DNA of 52,421 nucleotides from Chlamydiota bacterium (GCA_013287915.1 JABDCX010000014.1:1-52421); one strand, 5' to 3'. Shown: positions 17,019 through 26,223, numbered from the stretch's first letter. Notes: generated by a model from the letters alone, not told the origin. Made by a program: numbers and translations.

Positions 17019-17438
17019 CTATACTTGCTCGAGTCGTTCGACAAATCGCGTTTTTAAACCCAATTTAGCGGCCGCTCTTCTCAATGCGTTTTGCGCTTGT
17101 TCCTTAGGTACGTTCCCCACTTCGAAGAGCACGCGTCCGGGACGCACGACTGCCACCCAATGGTCCACAGCCCCCTTCCCTTTACCCATACGTACTTCAG
17201 CTGGCTTCTTCGTCACTGGCTTATCTGGGAAAATCCGAATCCACACTTTCCCCTTACGTTGGAAATAACGGTTAATCGACACGCGGCATGCTTCGATTTG
17301 TTGGTTCGAGATCCAGCCGCGCTCGAGAACTTGAATGCCGAAGTCTCCAAAATGGACAAACTGAGCACCTTTGCTATTTCCCGCACATGCCCCTTTCTGC
17401 ATTTTTCTATGTTTTGTTCGTTTAGGCATCAGACCCAT
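17019..17438 (-). CDS. rplP: 50S ribosomal protein L16
   Basis: 139 residues. [57 protein letters not shown] are L16 hallmarks; it supports the A-site tRNA elbow. The ATG at 17438 follows AAGGAGG by 10 nt. It starts 2 bp after rpsC. Confidence 0.98.
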   Translation of the reverse strand: MGLMPKRTKHRKMQKGACAGNSKGAQFVHFGDFGIQVLERGWISNQQIEACRVSINRYFQRKGKVWIRIFPDKPVTKKPAEVRMGKGKGAVDHWVAVVRPGRVLFEVGNVPKEQAQNALRRAAAKLGLKTRFVERLEQV

Positions 17439-17440
17439 GG

Positions 17441-18088
17441 TTATGCAACCTCCTTCTTAGAGGAAATCATCTCACCCTTATTGATCCACACTTTTACGCC
17501 GATGCTTCCGTATGTCGTTTCCGCTCTTCCCATCGCAAAATCGATGTCCGCTCTCATTGTGTGCAAAGGAGTGCTTCCCTCTTTGTACCACTCTGTTCGG
17601 GCAATCTCGGCTCCACCGATACGGCCAGAGACTTGAACTTTAATCCCCAAAGCGCCGGCATCCATCGACGACTGAAGTGCTTTTTTCATCGCACGGCGGA
17701 AAGGAATCCGTCTTTCTAATTGCTTTGCGATCCCATCAGCGACGATCTGCGCATCGAGGTCTGGGCGCTTGATCTCTTCCACTTCGATCCACACTTGCTT
17801 GCCCGTCAACTTGAAGAGCTCTTGTTTCAATACGTCGATCTCCGCTCCTTTCTTGCCAATCACCAAACCTGGACGTGGCGTGCAAATGGTCACTTCCACT
17901 TTTTCGCTCATCCGTTTGATTTTAATTTGCGAAGCGCCTACACATGCTGGCTTTTTCATCAAATATTTGCGGATTTCGAAATCTTCTCTCAACAGATCGC
18001 CAAACTCTTGCTTGTTCGCAAACCACTTCGAACCCCAGTTGCGGTTGATAATGAGTCGGAAGCTTCTCGGATTTGTTTTTTGTCCCAT
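17441..18088 (-). CDS. rpsC: 30S ribosomal protein S3
   Basis: 215 residues. [20 protein letters not shown] at the N-terminus, the KH-domain loop [18 protein letters not shown], and [21 protein letters not shown] in the C-terminal domain. S3 lines the mRNA entry tunnel and has helicase activity. It lies 6 bp after rplV and 2 bp before rplP. Confidence 0.98.
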   Translation of the reverse strand: MGQKTNPRSFRLIINRNWGSKWFANKQEFGDLLREDFEIRKYLMKKPACVGASQIKIKRMSEKVEVTICTPRPGLVIGKKGAEIDVLKQELFKLTGKQVWIEVEEIKRPDLDAQIVADGIAKQLERRIPFRRAMKKALQSSMDAGALGIKVQVSGRIGGAEIARTEWYKEGSTPLHTMRADIDFAMGRAETTYGSIGVKVWINKGEMISSKKEVA

Positions 18089-18094
18089 ATGTGA

Positions 18095-18430
18095 TTATTC
18101 TCCTGCCACGACGACTTTAAAGTGGCTCGTCCTTTTCAAAATTGGATGTCTTCCGCCACGGTTTTTTGGTTTTGCTCTCTTCAGTACAGGCCCTTGGTCA
18201 ATTCTCACCTCAGAAACAACCAGACGCTCGCGGCGCACATCAAATTCGCTTTCTGCGTTCGCAACAGCGCTCAATAGCGTCTTTAGCAAAATTCTTCCGC
18301 CCTTCATGCTGCAGAAGGTCAATTGAGCCACGGCAGCTGGCACTGTTTTGCCACGAATCAACCCGGCTGCGAGTCTTGCCTTTCTGGGGCATACGCGCTG
18401 CGTTTTTGTAATTGCATAAGCTTGGTTCAT
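18095..18430 (-). CDS. rplV: 50S ribosomal protein L22
   Basis: 111 residues. [21 protein letters not shown] and [21 protein letters not shown] mark L22, whose beta-hairpin narrows the exit tunnel. It is 10 bp after rpsS. Confidence 0.96.
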   Translation of the reverse strand: MNQAYAITKTQRVCPRKARLAAGLIRGKTVPAAVAQLTFCSMKGGRILLKTLLSAVANAESEFDVRRERLVVSEVRIDQGPVLKRAKPKNRGGRHPILKRTSHFKVVVAGE

Positions 18431-18440
18431 TCTTTTTCTC

Positions 18441-18743
18441 CTACGCTTGTGCCGGCGCGGCAGCAGTTGGTGTTGTGACCACTTTCTTTAATGGGTGGCC
18501 CTTAAATGTGCGCGTTGGCGAAAATTCACCTAACCGGTGACCAACCATGCTTTCCGAAACAAACACTGTGATAAATTTGCGGCCATTATGCACTTCAAAT
18601 GTATGACCTACCATATCTGGTGTAATCATCGACCGTCTCGACCATGTTTTGATCGGCTTTCTTGCTGCTGTTGCGTTTTGTACATCTACCTTCTTTTGAA
18701 GATGGTGATCTACAAACGGACCTTTTTTTAGTGATCTTGTCAT
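18441..18743 (-). CDS. rpsS: 30S ribosomal protein S19
   Basis: 100 residues. [17 protein letters not shown] and [21 protein letters not shown] are definitive; [16 protein letters not shown] follows. S19 lies in the head next to S13. It begins 2 bp after rplB. The C-terminus is an Ala/Thr/Pro tail ([11 protein letters not shown]). Confidence 0.98.
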   Translation of the reverse strand: MTRSLKKGPFVDHHLQKKVDVQNATAARKPIKTWSRRSMITPDMVGHTFEVHNGRKFITVFVSESMVGHRLGEFSPTRTFKGHPLKKVVTTPTAAAPAQA

Positions 18744-18745
18744 AG

Positions 18746-19591
18746 TTACTTCTTCCTTCGATCCTTAACGATAAACTTATTCGATTTCTTCTGAGAACGA
18801 GTTCTTAAGCCACGTGTGTACAAGCGCCAAGGCGTTTGCGGGATATTCCCCTTATGCTTACCTTCCCCCCCGCCGTGCGGGTGGTCGACCGGGTTCATCG
18901 CCGTACCACGCACTGTCGGTCTAATCCCCATCCAGCGACGGCGTCCTGCTTTTCCCTCAACGCGGAGGTTGTGCTCAGAATTGGACACTTGTCCAAACGT
19001 TGCTCTGCAATTTTCATTAATCATGCGCATTTCGCCAGAGGGCATTCTGAGCGTTGCAAAACCACCGCTTCGCGCCATCAATTGCGCAGAAAGTCCAGCG
19101 GATCGAACGAGCTTGCCCCCCTTCCCTGGGATGATCTCAATGTTGTAAATCATCGAACCAACGGGCATGAACTTCATTTTCATGCAATTGCCCACGCTAA
19201 ATGGGGGCTCATCACTCGTTTGCACCACATCCCCAGCAGCGAGTCCTGCAGGAGCTAAAATATAGGCCTTCTCGCCATCGGCATAGTGAAGCAACGCAAT
19301 GTAAGCAGACCGGTTTGGATCGTATTCGATCGAAGCCACTTTAGCAGGGATGTTCTCTTTATCGCGCTTGAAATCGACGACGCGATAGTGCCTTTTGTGA
19401 CCTCCGCCTTTATGGCGGCAAGTGATATGCCCAACGTTGTTTCTTCCACATGTCCGTTTTTTCGGAAGAAGAAGACTCTTTTCTGGTTTAACAGTCGCGC
19501 GGGCCCCTTCGGACACACGTGTCAATGTCTCGTTCATCGGAAGAACAAGCTGTCTTGTTCCGGGAGTGATTGGACGAAATTTCTTTAACAT
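18746..19591 (-). CDS. rplB: 50S ribosomal protein L2
   Basis: 281 residues. [10 protein letters not shown]-type text ([21 protein letters not shown]), then [17 protein letters not shown], the highly conserved loop next to the peptidyl transferase centre. L2 is needed for subunit joining. It is 21 bp after rplW. Confidence 0.98.
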   Translation of the reverse strand: MLKKFRPITPGTRQLVLPMNETLTRVSEGARATVKPEKSLLLPKKRTCGRNNVGHITCRHKGGGHKRHYRVVDFKRDKENIPAKVASIEYDPNRSAYIALLHYADGEKAYILAPAGLAAGDVVQTSDEPPFSVGNCMKMKFMPVGSMIYNIEIIPGKGGKLVRSAGLSAQLMARSGGFATLRMPSGEMRMINENCRATFGQVSNSEHNLRVEGKAGRRRWMGIRPTVRGTAMNPVDHPHGGGEGKHKGNIPQTPWRLYTRGLRTRSQKKSNKFIVKDRRKK

Positions 19592-19612
19592 GTCATAGCC
19601 TTTCTTGAGTCG

Positions 19613-19945
19613 TTATACTTTATCGATTGAGTCACCTTGCTCAAGTGAAACAACAGCCTTTTTAAATCCTTTCTTCATGCCTAAGCGGCCTCTAACGCGT
19701 CTAGCCTTCGGCTTCACGTTGATCGTGTTCACACCTGTGACTTTTACCTTCAAATCTCTGTAGATTTCTTCGACAGCCTCAGCAATCTCTCTCTTATTTG
19801 CGCGTGGATCGACGATGAAAACGTACTTTGGCGTTTTGCAACGTGCCAGACACGGATTGGATTTTGCATCCTTCAAGCTGCTCAACGTCTGCGATTTTTC
19901 AGTCACATGTAAATGTTTAACGATTTGGTAAGGGTCTTTTTTCAT
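19613..19945 (-). CDS. rplW: 50S ribosomal protein L23
   Basis: 110 residues from ATG 19945. The open frame reaches 19972, but that start would overlap rplD, while 19945 has AAGGAT 5 nt upstream and gives MKKDPYQIVKHLHVTEKSQTL, a normal L23 opening. L23 is the docking site for trigger factor and SRP at the tunnel exit. KYVFIVDPRANKREIAEAVEE and GMKKGFKKAVVSLEQGDSI are recognisable. Confidence 0.95.
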   Translation of the reverse strand: MKKDPYQIVKHLHVTEKSQTLSSLKDAKSNPCLARCKTPKYVFIVDPRANKREIAEAVEEIYRDLKVKVTGVNTINVKPKARRVRGRLGMKKGFKKAVVSLEQGDSIDKV

Positions 19946-19959
19946 AAATAATCCTTGCT

Positions 19960-20652
19960 TCAGCACAACCATGCATTGATTTCGTTAAGAGCCTCTTCCG
20001 TCATGACGATCTCATGTGCAATGAGGACGTCGTAACCGCTGATATTTTTCGCCAACGAAAATTCTGTTTTAGGGAGGTTTCTGAGGCTTCTGACGAAATT
20101 ATCGTGTTCTTCGCAGCCGATGCTCACCGTAGCTTTTTTTTCTTCTGGGCCAGGAACTTCTGCAAAGCGCCCTTCGCCTAAAAAGAGGAGGCGTCCTTTG
20201 ATCCCTGCATTCTTCAGGAAGTTCGCAACGACTTTTGTCTTTGGCTCTCCCATTTGAGTTGTCTCGAGGATGTGCACCTTGTTATTTCTGATTTTTTCCC
20301 CGAGCAAGAAGCGGATAGCGCTTCTCTTTTCTTTCTTATTGATCCGTACGTGTTGGTCGAATTTAGGCTTAGGACCAAAGACGCGACCGCCCCCTTTATA
20401 TTGAGGAGCAGAGAGCATCCCTTGACGTGAGCGGCCTCCCCCTTTTTGCGGGTGGGGCTTCTTCGTCGAATGGTTCACTTCTGAACGCCCTTTCGTATTC
20501 GCCGACCATTGTCTTGCATTTTCTCGGATAGCGATGATGTAATCTTTAACCATCTGGCCGTTCGCTTCAGCATTGACTAAGTCGTCGTTGAGTTTTACTT
20601 CCCCAACTTGCTTACCTTGAATATTGTATTTTTTCAGTGTTGCCACGATCAA
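19960..20652 (-). CDS. rplD: 50S ribosomal protein L4
   Basis: 230 residues. The tunnel loop region is STKKPHPQKGGGRSRQGML, and GPKPKFDQHVRINKKEKRSAI follows. L4 lines the exit tunnel and in some bacteria regulates the S10 operon. It is 14 bp after rplC. Confidence 0.97.
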   Translation of the reverse strand: MIVATLKKYNIQGKQVGEVKLNDDLVNAEANGQMVKDYIIAIRENARQWSANTKGRSEVNHSTKKPHPQKGGGRSRQGMLSAPQYKGGGRVFGPKPKFDQHVRINKKEKRSAIRFLLGEKIRNNKVHILETTQMGEPKTKVVANFLKNAGIKGRLLFLGEGRFAEVPGPEEKKATVSIGCEEHDNFVRSLRNLPKTEFSLAKNISGYDVLIAHEIVMTEEALNEINAWLC

Positions 20653-20666
20653 AACTCCGTCAACGG

Positions 20667-21362
20667 TTATTTTTTCTTATGTTTTTTTGAGTGCGTTTTC
20701 TTTTCAGCTGGGCTCACATAAACTAAAGCATTTGTTGCTCCAGGAACTGCCCCTTCAACCAAAATCACATTGGATTCAGGACGCACAGATACAACGCGCA
20801 AGTTTTGGACTGTCACACGGTCATCACCCATGTGGCTCGCGCGCTTTCCGTTTGGCAAGCAGCGGCCTGGTGTCGAACGCATCCCTGTAGAACCTGCATG
20901 GCGGTGGAAACCAGAACCGTGGGAAGCCGGGCCGCCCGCGTAGTTAAACAGTTTCATCACCCCTTGGAACCCTTTACCCTTTGACATGCCACACACGTCG
21001 ACAAAGGGAACATCTGCAAACGCATCGACGCCAATCTCTTGTCCGATTGTGTACCCATCCACTTTCTTAACGCGGGTTTCTGCAAGAAAGCGTCGAGGTG
21101 CAACAGCGGCTTTCTTATAATGTCCGCGCAAAGGCTTGCTCACTCTTTTTTCCAAAGTGCGCTCATCGTTGACAACAATTGTATCAAAACCCATTTGTAT
21201 GGCTTGATACCCATCTGTGTCGCTATTCTTAATCTGGGTGATCACGTTTGGCTGCGCTTCGATGACTGTACAAACAATGGTATTTCCCTTGTCATCAAAA
21301 TACTGCATCATGCCACGTTTTTTACCCATTAGCCTGATCGACTGAGTTGAGTCTTTGTCCAT
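20667..21362 (-). CDS. rplC: 50S ribosomal protein L3
   Basis: 231 residues. GKKRGMMQYFDDKGN opens it; the loop SKGKGFQGVMKLFNYAGGPASHG and GSTGMRSTPGRCLPNGKRASHMG reaches toward the peptidyl transferase centre. It is the first gene of the ribosomal run. rpsJ is not upstream, as in chlamydiae, where it sits with the str genes. The 255 bp upstream (21363-21617) holds no gene, and I see no convincing promoter in it. Confidence 0.97.
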   Translation of the reverse strand: MDKDSTQSIRLMGKKRGMMQYFDDKGNTIVCTVIEAQPNVITQIKNSDTDGYQAIQMGFDTIVVNDERTLEKRVSKPLRGHYKKAAVAPRRFLAETRVKKVDGYTIGQEIGVDAFADVPFVDVCGMSKGKGFQGVMKLFNYAGGPASHGSGFHRHAGSTGMRSTPGRCLPNGKRASHMGDDRVTVQNLRVVSVRPESNVILVEGAVPGATNALVYVSPAEKKTHSKKHKKK

Positions 21363-21617
21363 TTTAATCCTGCTTGTCTACCCTACTGGTGTTATTAAAA
21401 ACGCTTTTTTTGTGCCGAATCAGCTAGTGCCAAGCTGCGCACGAAATGCGTTCTTAGCAGAGTTGACAAGGCGAACAACACTAAAACAACACGCCCTTTT
21501 GGCATGAATTTTAATGTGTGAAAGATGTAGCTTAGCAAAGAGGTGCTATTTTTCACAACACTTTTTGTTTTTGAGTAGAAAAAAAGACAAAGGAGGTGAT
21601 GGAAACGGCAAGAACGA

Positions 21618-22952
21618 TTAGGCGGATTTTGGGGAGGATTGGAGAGCAGAGACATAGCCCATCGCGTCGACAACGGCTCCTAGGGCCGTCAAACCGGCTC
21701 TGACCGATGCAGAATCGATCCCGGCTAGGGTGGAGGCAAAACTCAAGGACATCGTTGCTGACTTGGCCATTTTGGTGTAAAACGGCAATTTTGGTTTTTC
21801 AGAAGTTTTTTCTTGTTTGGACTTTCTTGCGCCAAAAACGATGGCAGCAGACATCGCAGTACCTAAAAGCCCCATCGTCAGTCCAACGACAGGCAACCTG
21901 CCGATCTTATAATGTGAAAAATTTAATTTGTAAAAGCCCAAGCTTTCGCCAAAACAGAGGGCGCTCAGCGCTTTCAATGCAAAGTAAGCAACTGTTCCGA
22001 TCACCTCTGCACTCACTCCGGAGCTCAGTAGATACTTGTCATCTTTTGGCACGCAGATACTCATTGCGGGTCCAAAAACCGCAAACGTTTCATTTAACTT
22101 ATCGGTCTGTTGAGCTTGAGCTGCCCAATCGGTCCAGGTAGCTGAAATAGAACCGTAGTATGCCGCTGTCAGAGCCGTGACTTTATGGACGAGCTTTACA
22201 ATTTTCTCTTTGGCTTCGTAATTGGTCTCAGAAATTCGAACATAGTCGCAAAATTTTCCTACAAAGCTATCTAGAGGTGTTTTTCTTAAAGATTGCTGCT
22301 TAATTTCCTTTTGGTGTGCATGATCAAAAACAACAGAGTACACCTTAAAGCCCACGCAAGCCACGCTGACTGCCCCTAAGAGAGGGACGCTCTGCACTCC
22401 AGCTGCGACCAAGGCGCCTAGAGCAAAATCTGCCGTGTAGGAAACGGCTTTCCATTTGACACTTTCGATCTGGACCGGCGTTGCAACATCCGCTGGGGCA
22501 TACCACTTAAAAAAAGCATCTAGAGCAAACAAGCCATTCGAGATGACCGAAGCGTGAGTCGCAACTTTAGAAAGGGCAGTCAGTCGAGAAAAGCCGCTGT
22601 AGCTGCTGGCAAACTCAATCCCTGTTTTGATGTCGGAAAGGAGTAGTGCCGCACGACCTGCTTGGTAAAGGTACGAGCTTTGATCATAGGTGCCATCGAA
22701 AAATTGTGTGATGGGAGCCAGCGTCAGCAACTTAGTCACATTTTCAAAGCGATCTAACGTGACAATCGAGGAGCCTGTATAGTTTTTGGCGATTTTGAAG
22801 AAGTCCGGTTTGTTGCAACCCCATTCAACAAGATCAAAAATTTGGTTGTGGAGCAAGGAGATCACGTAGCGATATGCGTCAGAATTTTTCCGTACGATAT
22901 CGCAAGTTGTAATCGCGGATTGAAGTGATGTTATGATGTTGTTTGTTATCAT
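21618..22952 (-). CDS. Hydrophobic protein of unknown function, paralog A (Cap1 locus)
   Basis: 444 residues, not recognised as a named family. It is a clear paralog of the 478-codon protein at 23520-24956: VEWGCNKPDFFKIAKNYTGS against VEWGLNKPDFFKVAKNYTGS, AVSYTADFALGALVAAGVQSV against AISYTADFALASFVAKGEKSV, and ALGAVVDAMGYVSAL against AAGAVVDAMGYAVAL. Hydrophobic stretches near residues ~165-210, ~310-335, ~350-375 and ~400-440 suggest membrane association; no signal peptide is evident. In C. trachomatis the inclusion-membrane protein Cap1 (CT529) lies between rplC and fmt, the same neighbourhood, so an Inc-like role is a positional guess. A near-consensus promoter lies upstream at 22978. 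Confidence 0.8.
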   Translation of the reverse strand: MITNNIITSLQSAITTCDIVRKNSDAYRYVISLLHNQIFDLVEWGCNKPDFFKIAKNYTGSSIVTLDRFENVTKLLTLAPITQFFDGTYDQSSYLYQAGRAALLLSDIKTGIEFASSYSGFSRLTALSKVATHASVISNGLFALDAFFKWYAPADVATPVQIESVKWKAVSYTADFALGALVAAGVQSVPLLGAVSVACVGFKVYSVVFDHAHQKEIKQQSLRKTPLDSFVGKFCDYVRISETNYEAKEKIVKLVHKVTALTAAYYGSISATWTDWAAQAQQTDKLNETFAVFGPAMSICVPKDDKYLLSSGVSAEVIGTVAYFALKALSALCFGESLGFYKLNFSHYKIGRLPVVGLTMGLLGTAMSAAIVFGARKSKQEKTSEKPKLPFYTKMAKSATMSLSFASTLAGIDSASVRAGLTALGAVVDAMGYVSALQSSPKSA

Positions 22953-22977
22953 AGTGTTTTTTTAGTTTTAGATCGTA

Positions 22978-23007
22978 ATTATACAATTTATTATAATATT
23001 TTGTCAA
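22978..23007 (-). promoter_or_regulatory. Consensus sigma-70-type promoter for paralog A
   Basis: Leftward TTGACA, 18-bp spacer, TATAAT: both hexamers match the consensus exactly. The -10 box ends 25 bp before the start codon at 22952. The surrounding DNA is very AT-rich. Confidence 0.8.
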
Positions 23008-23032
23008 TATTTTTTCATGCTAAATGAGAATT

Positions 23033-23131
23033 AAACACAAAGGCACAAAGACACGCAGTCACTAAGAGTTGAAATCGACCTGAGAATAGGTTCAGAGCTA
23101 AGCTTTGCGTCTTTGCGCCTCTGCGTTGAAT
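23033..23131. repeat. Dispersed inverted-repeat element, copy A
   Basis: The left arm AAACACAAAGGCACAAAGA is degenerate; the right arm (23102-23131, leftward CAACGCAGAGGCGCAAAGA) is good. The left arm differs from its relatives mainly by C-to-T/G-to-A changes at CG steps. The right arm encodes the last ~10 codons of the SLBB-like gene. Related copies lie at 26721, 45885 and 50128. Confidence 0.7.
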
Positions 23132-23481
23132 TTATCTCTTGAGAAGGGGGTTTTGGCGCGTTTGAGGGGGATGTGGAGGACGCGCCCCTTTTTGACGGGG
23201 TTGTCCAATTTAAAGCGGCTTAAGTTGGCCTGAGGCGAGACTCCGGCGAGGGTGAGAGCCTCTTGCAGGGGCATGTCTGAGGGGATTCTGTAGATTCCAG
23301 GATAGGCAACAGCCCCTTTGATGACGATTTCATGATGGTCGTGAGGTTGGGGAAAAGGAGAGGCTGTAGTCGAATCCGAAAAATGGGTGACGAGGGAAAG
23401 GGTGAAGATGGAGCTAATGAGGACAGCGACTGCTATCCATTCGTGGACTTTGAGGGAGGCCGTATGTGCAGATTGCAACAT
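23098..23481 (-). CDS. SLBB/ComEA-like single-pass membrane protein
   Basis: 127 residues. A membrane anchor lies at ~14-33 (WIAVAVLISSIFTLSLVTHF). Residues ~50-105 form a beta-grasp SLBB-like domain (EIVIKGAVAYPGIYRIPSDM, then LQEALTLAGVSPQANLSR). Such domains occur in ComEA and polysaccharide-export proteins and probably face the periplasm here. There is no helix-hairpin-helix DNA-binding part, so it is not a full ComEA. The C-terminal NAEAQRRKA is encoded by a dispersed repeat arm. The ATG directly follows the T-run of the upstream terminator and has no Shine-Dalgarno sequence, so the exact start is uncertain. Confidence 0.65.
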   Translation of the reverse strand: MLQSAHTASLKVHEWIAVAVLISSIFTLSLVTHFSDSTTASPFPQPHDHHEIVIKGAVAYPGIYRIPSDMPLQEALTLAGVSPQANLSRFKLDNPVKKGRVLHIPLKRAKTPFSRDKFNAEAQRRKA

Positions 23482-23513
23482 AAAGAAAAAGGCTGGCCCA
23501 GGATGGGCCAGCC
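23482..23513 (-). terminator. Intrinsic terminator of paralog B, abutting the next start codon
   Basis: Leftward GGCTGGCCC-ATCCT-GGGCCAGCC followed by TTTTTCTTT, then immediately the ATG of the SLBB-like gene at 23481. A perfect 9-bp GC-rich stem 7 bp past the 478-codon gene. Confidence 0.88.
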
Positions 23514-23519
23514 ATTGAA

Positions 23520-24956
23520 CTAATCAACCTTTTTAAGGGCAACGGCATAACCCATCGCATCGACAACGGCGCCAGCAGCAACCATTCCAAGAGCAAGCTC
23601 CTTGGAAACATTACCCTGAACCGTCAGTCTCGTTCCAAAAAGCACCACAGCGAATTTGGCTATCTTCGTATAAAGTTCCAATCCCTCAGCACTCTTGTTA
23701 AAAGCATCTAATGCTTGCATGCTCGTCATGATGGACGCGACAACGCCCGTCAGAACCTTGAACGTCGGGATTGTGCCGATCTGATGTTTCAAAAGATCGA
23801 GTTTATAGAAACCCAAAGAGTCGCCAAAGGCGAGCACGGTGAGAGATTTCAGCGTAAATAGAGCCACTGTCCCTACAGTTGAAACGATATTTTTGGCGCT
23901 CAGACAGGCGTAACCGCTCTTTCCAAGATCTAAGGTCTTCTTCGCTGCACCACCAATCACGACGTTTTCCATCAGCTTCTCAGCATTTTGAGCCTGCTCA
24001 GCTAAAGACACCCAAGCATCAGAAACGGAACCGTTGTAAGCAGCAGCGAGTAGAGCAACTTTATGAGTCAGCTTCATGAGCTTCTCTTTGGCATCCCAAC
24101 TGCTCATGCCATCCCAACCACCCTCGGAAATTTGAACCCACTTGTAAATCTTACTTAAGCAATCGCCTAAGAGATCTCGAGTTGGATCTTGAGCGGGGTC
24201 TCTCGCAATGTTTGGGAGTGACTGCTTCAACACGGCAGAGTATACCTTGAAGCCCAAGCAGGCAACGCTCATTGCCCCTAAAACGGGCACGCTCTTTTCA
24301 CCCTTGGCAACAAATGAGGCTAAAGCAAAGTCAGCTGTGTACGATATGGCTTCCCACTTAGCGCTTTGAGCCTTATTATGAAACTCATCAATTTGCGCAG
24401 CAAAATGCTGCTGACGATCAGGGTTATTCGTGTGCAAAGCCTTCTCGAGTGCGATATATTTCTCCCATCTATCAAAGGCATCGGCAGCAAACAGGCCGTT
24501 GACGAGCAGAGAAGTACGGGACACAACAGCGAGGAATGCAGCTTGCGGAGTGATGCCATAAAAGCTCACTTTGTTAAGCAGTTCCGTTGCTCTTGAGAAA
24601 TTGACTCCATAACCACTAAGGAAATCCACTCCAGTTTTGAGGTCGGAAGCTAAAACGACGCCGCATCCCAGCTTAAAGAATGGGGTTTTGCCAGCGTAAG
24701 AGCCGTTGAAAATCTTTACAACAGGAGAAAAACTAAGCAGTTTAGCACAGTTTTCCAAGCGTTGGAAAATGTCCTCTGTCGAGCCCGTATAATTCTTAGC
24801 AACTTTAAAAAAATCAGGCTTGTTTAAACCCCATTCGACAAAATCGAAGACGTGCTTATGGAGCAATCCAATCGCATAGCGATAGTCATCTGAATTGTTC
24901 CTGATCGCTTCATATGCATTGATTGCTGAATGAGCTCCGGTTACTAACATACCCAT
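23520..24956 (-). CDS. Hydrophobic protein of unknown function, paralog B (Cap1 locus)
   Basis: 478 residues, paralog of the 444-codon protein. It carries an extra ~25-residue polar insert near 180-205 (NPDRQQHFAAQIDEFHNKAQ). Shared blocks are listed under paralog A. Hydrophobic parts near 225-250, 345-370 and 435-470 suggest membrane binding. GGAGGTG precedes the ATG, a strong ribosome-binding site. A GC-rich terminator follows directly, so it is transcribed separately from the SLBB-like gene. Function unknown; an inclusion-membrane or effector role is inferred only from position and hydrophobic pattern. Confidence 0.8.
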   Translation of the reverse strand: MGMLVTGAHSAINAYEAIRNNSDDYRYAIGLLHKHVFDFVEWGLNKPDFFKVAKNYTGSTEDIFQRLENCAKLLSFSPVVKIFNGSYAGKTPFFKLGCGVVLASDLKTGVDFLSGYGVNFSRATELLNKVSFYGITPQAAFLAVVSRTSLLVNGLFAADAFDRWEKYIALEKALHTNNPDRQQHFAAQIDEFHNKAQSAKWEAISYTADFALASFVAKGEKSVPVLGAMSVACLGFKVYSAVLKQSLPNIARDPAQDPTRDLLGDCLSKIYKWVQISEGGWDGMSSWDAKEKLMKLTHKVALLAAAYNGSVSDAWVSLAEQAQNAEKLMENVVIGGAAKKTLDLGKSGYACLSAKNIVSTVGTVALFTLKSLTVLAFGDSLGFYKLDLLKHQIGTIPTFKVLTGVVASIMTSMQALDAFNKSAEGLELYTKIAKFAVVLFGTRLTVQGNVSKELALGMVAAGAVVDAMGYAVALKKVD

Positions 24957-25016
24957 AAAACACCTCCAAATTGATCATTAATAAAGACAAAGAGTGTAAA
25001 GATACCATTAAGAAGC

Positions 25017-26162
25017 TTATCTGTCCAGTGGCTTTTTCTTCATGACCGCCCCGTAGAAGCCATCCATGCCCCCTTCGACGAGGGGAGACTTGAACTCGTG
25101 GACTAGTGTCAACGAGTAGGTTTTGAGGAAGTGGGCCACTTGTTCTTCGTTTTCCTCTTTGAGCAAGCTACAGGTTGCATAAACGATCTGCCCCTCGGGG
25201 TGAAGATAGCTGAGAGCCTTCTCAAAAATCACCCGCTGTTGCCCCACAAGGCGGGTCAACATCTCTTCGCTGTATTTCCATTTCATATCGGGATTGCGGC
25301 GCAAGGTTCCAGTGCCAGAGCAAGGTGCATCGACCAATACCCAATTCATTTTCTTTTTCAACCCTTTAAGCTTTTTCTCATCGGTGGAGTCGACCCCTTG
25401 AGCATTTTGAATCCCGGCGCGTTTGAGCCGTTTGCGCGCCTCTAAAAGAACGGATTTCCGAATGTCGTGGAGGTAAATTTGCCCCTTTCCTTCCATCTGA
25501 GGGGCAAAAGCGAGTGCCTTGCCTCCAGAACCAGAACAAAAATCGAAAACCAACTGCCCAGGCTTGGCATCGACCAGCACTGCGATCAACTGGCTCCCCT
25601 CGTCTTGTACCTCAAAAAATCCTGCGGTAAATTCGGGGAAGGCAAAAAAATTCTCCCGTTTTTTAAAGATAATAGCTTGGGGAGCTGAATCGCTCGGAAC
25701 AACAGAATAACGCTCTTTCCACAGGTTGAGCAAGGCGTCGCGAGAAGTTTTGAGGGTATTGACCCGAACGGCAAGTGGAGCTCCCCCATTGCAGACGCGG
25801 CAAATCTCTTTCCCCTTCTCCAACCCATACGAACGGACAATCGCCTCAAAAAGAGCGGGCGGAAAACTGGCCCGTACGTGATCTGGAAGACTCATATCTT
25901 GCTGCGCTTTAGGAAAACGGTCGCTTGCAAAAAGTTCAAGCCGCTTTTCCCAGGTTTGAACCTCTCCACACAAGAAGTCTAAAAGCCCTTTCCACCGGAC
26001 CATCCCATAAACGGTTTCTGCAATGAAAGCGCGGTCTTTCGATCCAATTGCCTTATGCTCTCTGAAATAATTCCTTAAGACAAGATCCATCGGAGCGTTT
26101 TGGTTGTCATACAACTCGAAAATTTGCAAGAGATGGTGATGGCGAAATGGTTTGTTATCCAT
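25017..26162 (-). CDS. RsmB/NOP2-family rRNA cytosine-C5 methyltransferase
   Basis: 381 residues. An N-terminal NusB-like RNA-binding region (ELYDNQNAPMDLVLRNYFREH, DRAFIAETVYGMVRWKGLLD) is followed by an AdoMet-dependent domain: VFDFCSGSGGKALAFA binds AdoMet, DAPCSGTGTLRRNPDMKW holds the motif IV PC Cys, and VYATCSLLKEENEEQV the catalytic TC Cys of motif VI. It modifies rRNA (m5C967-type in RsmB); exact site not determinable. Divergent from doxX. Confidence 0.9.
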   Translation of the reverse strand: MDNKPFRHHHLLQIFELYDNQNAPMDLVLRNYFREHKAIGSKDRAFIAETVYGMVRWKGLLDFLCGEVQTWEKRLELFASDRFPKAQQDMSLPDHVRASFPPALFEAIVRSYGLEKGKEICRVCNGGAPLAVRVNTLKTSRDALLNLWKERYSVVPSDSAPQAIIFKKRENFFAFPEFTAGFFEVQDEGSQLIAVLVDAKPGQLVFDFCSGSGGKALAFAPQMEGKGQIYLHDIRKSVLLEARKRLKRAGIQNAQGVDSTDEKKLKGLKKKMNWVLVDAPCSGTGTLRRNPDMKWKYSEEMLTRLVGQQRVIFEKALSYLHPEGQIVYATCSLLKEENEEQVAHFLKTYSLTLVHEFKSPLVEGGMDGFYGAVMKKKPLDR

Positions 26163-26223
26163 AGGCTGATCATAGTAAACGATTTAGTCATTCTAATCTA
26201 TCAAAAAGGGCTCGATGCGGGGG

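Noticed and set aside
21363-21617. Promoter or leader control for the ribosomal operon
   Set aside because: TTGCTA with TAAAAT at 19-bp spacing can be found, but the fit is weak and no L4-type leader structure was recognised.
21395-21673. 92-codon frame upstream of rplC
   Set aside because: It overlaps the end of paralog A out of frame and has no ribosome-binding site or protein-like conservation signal.
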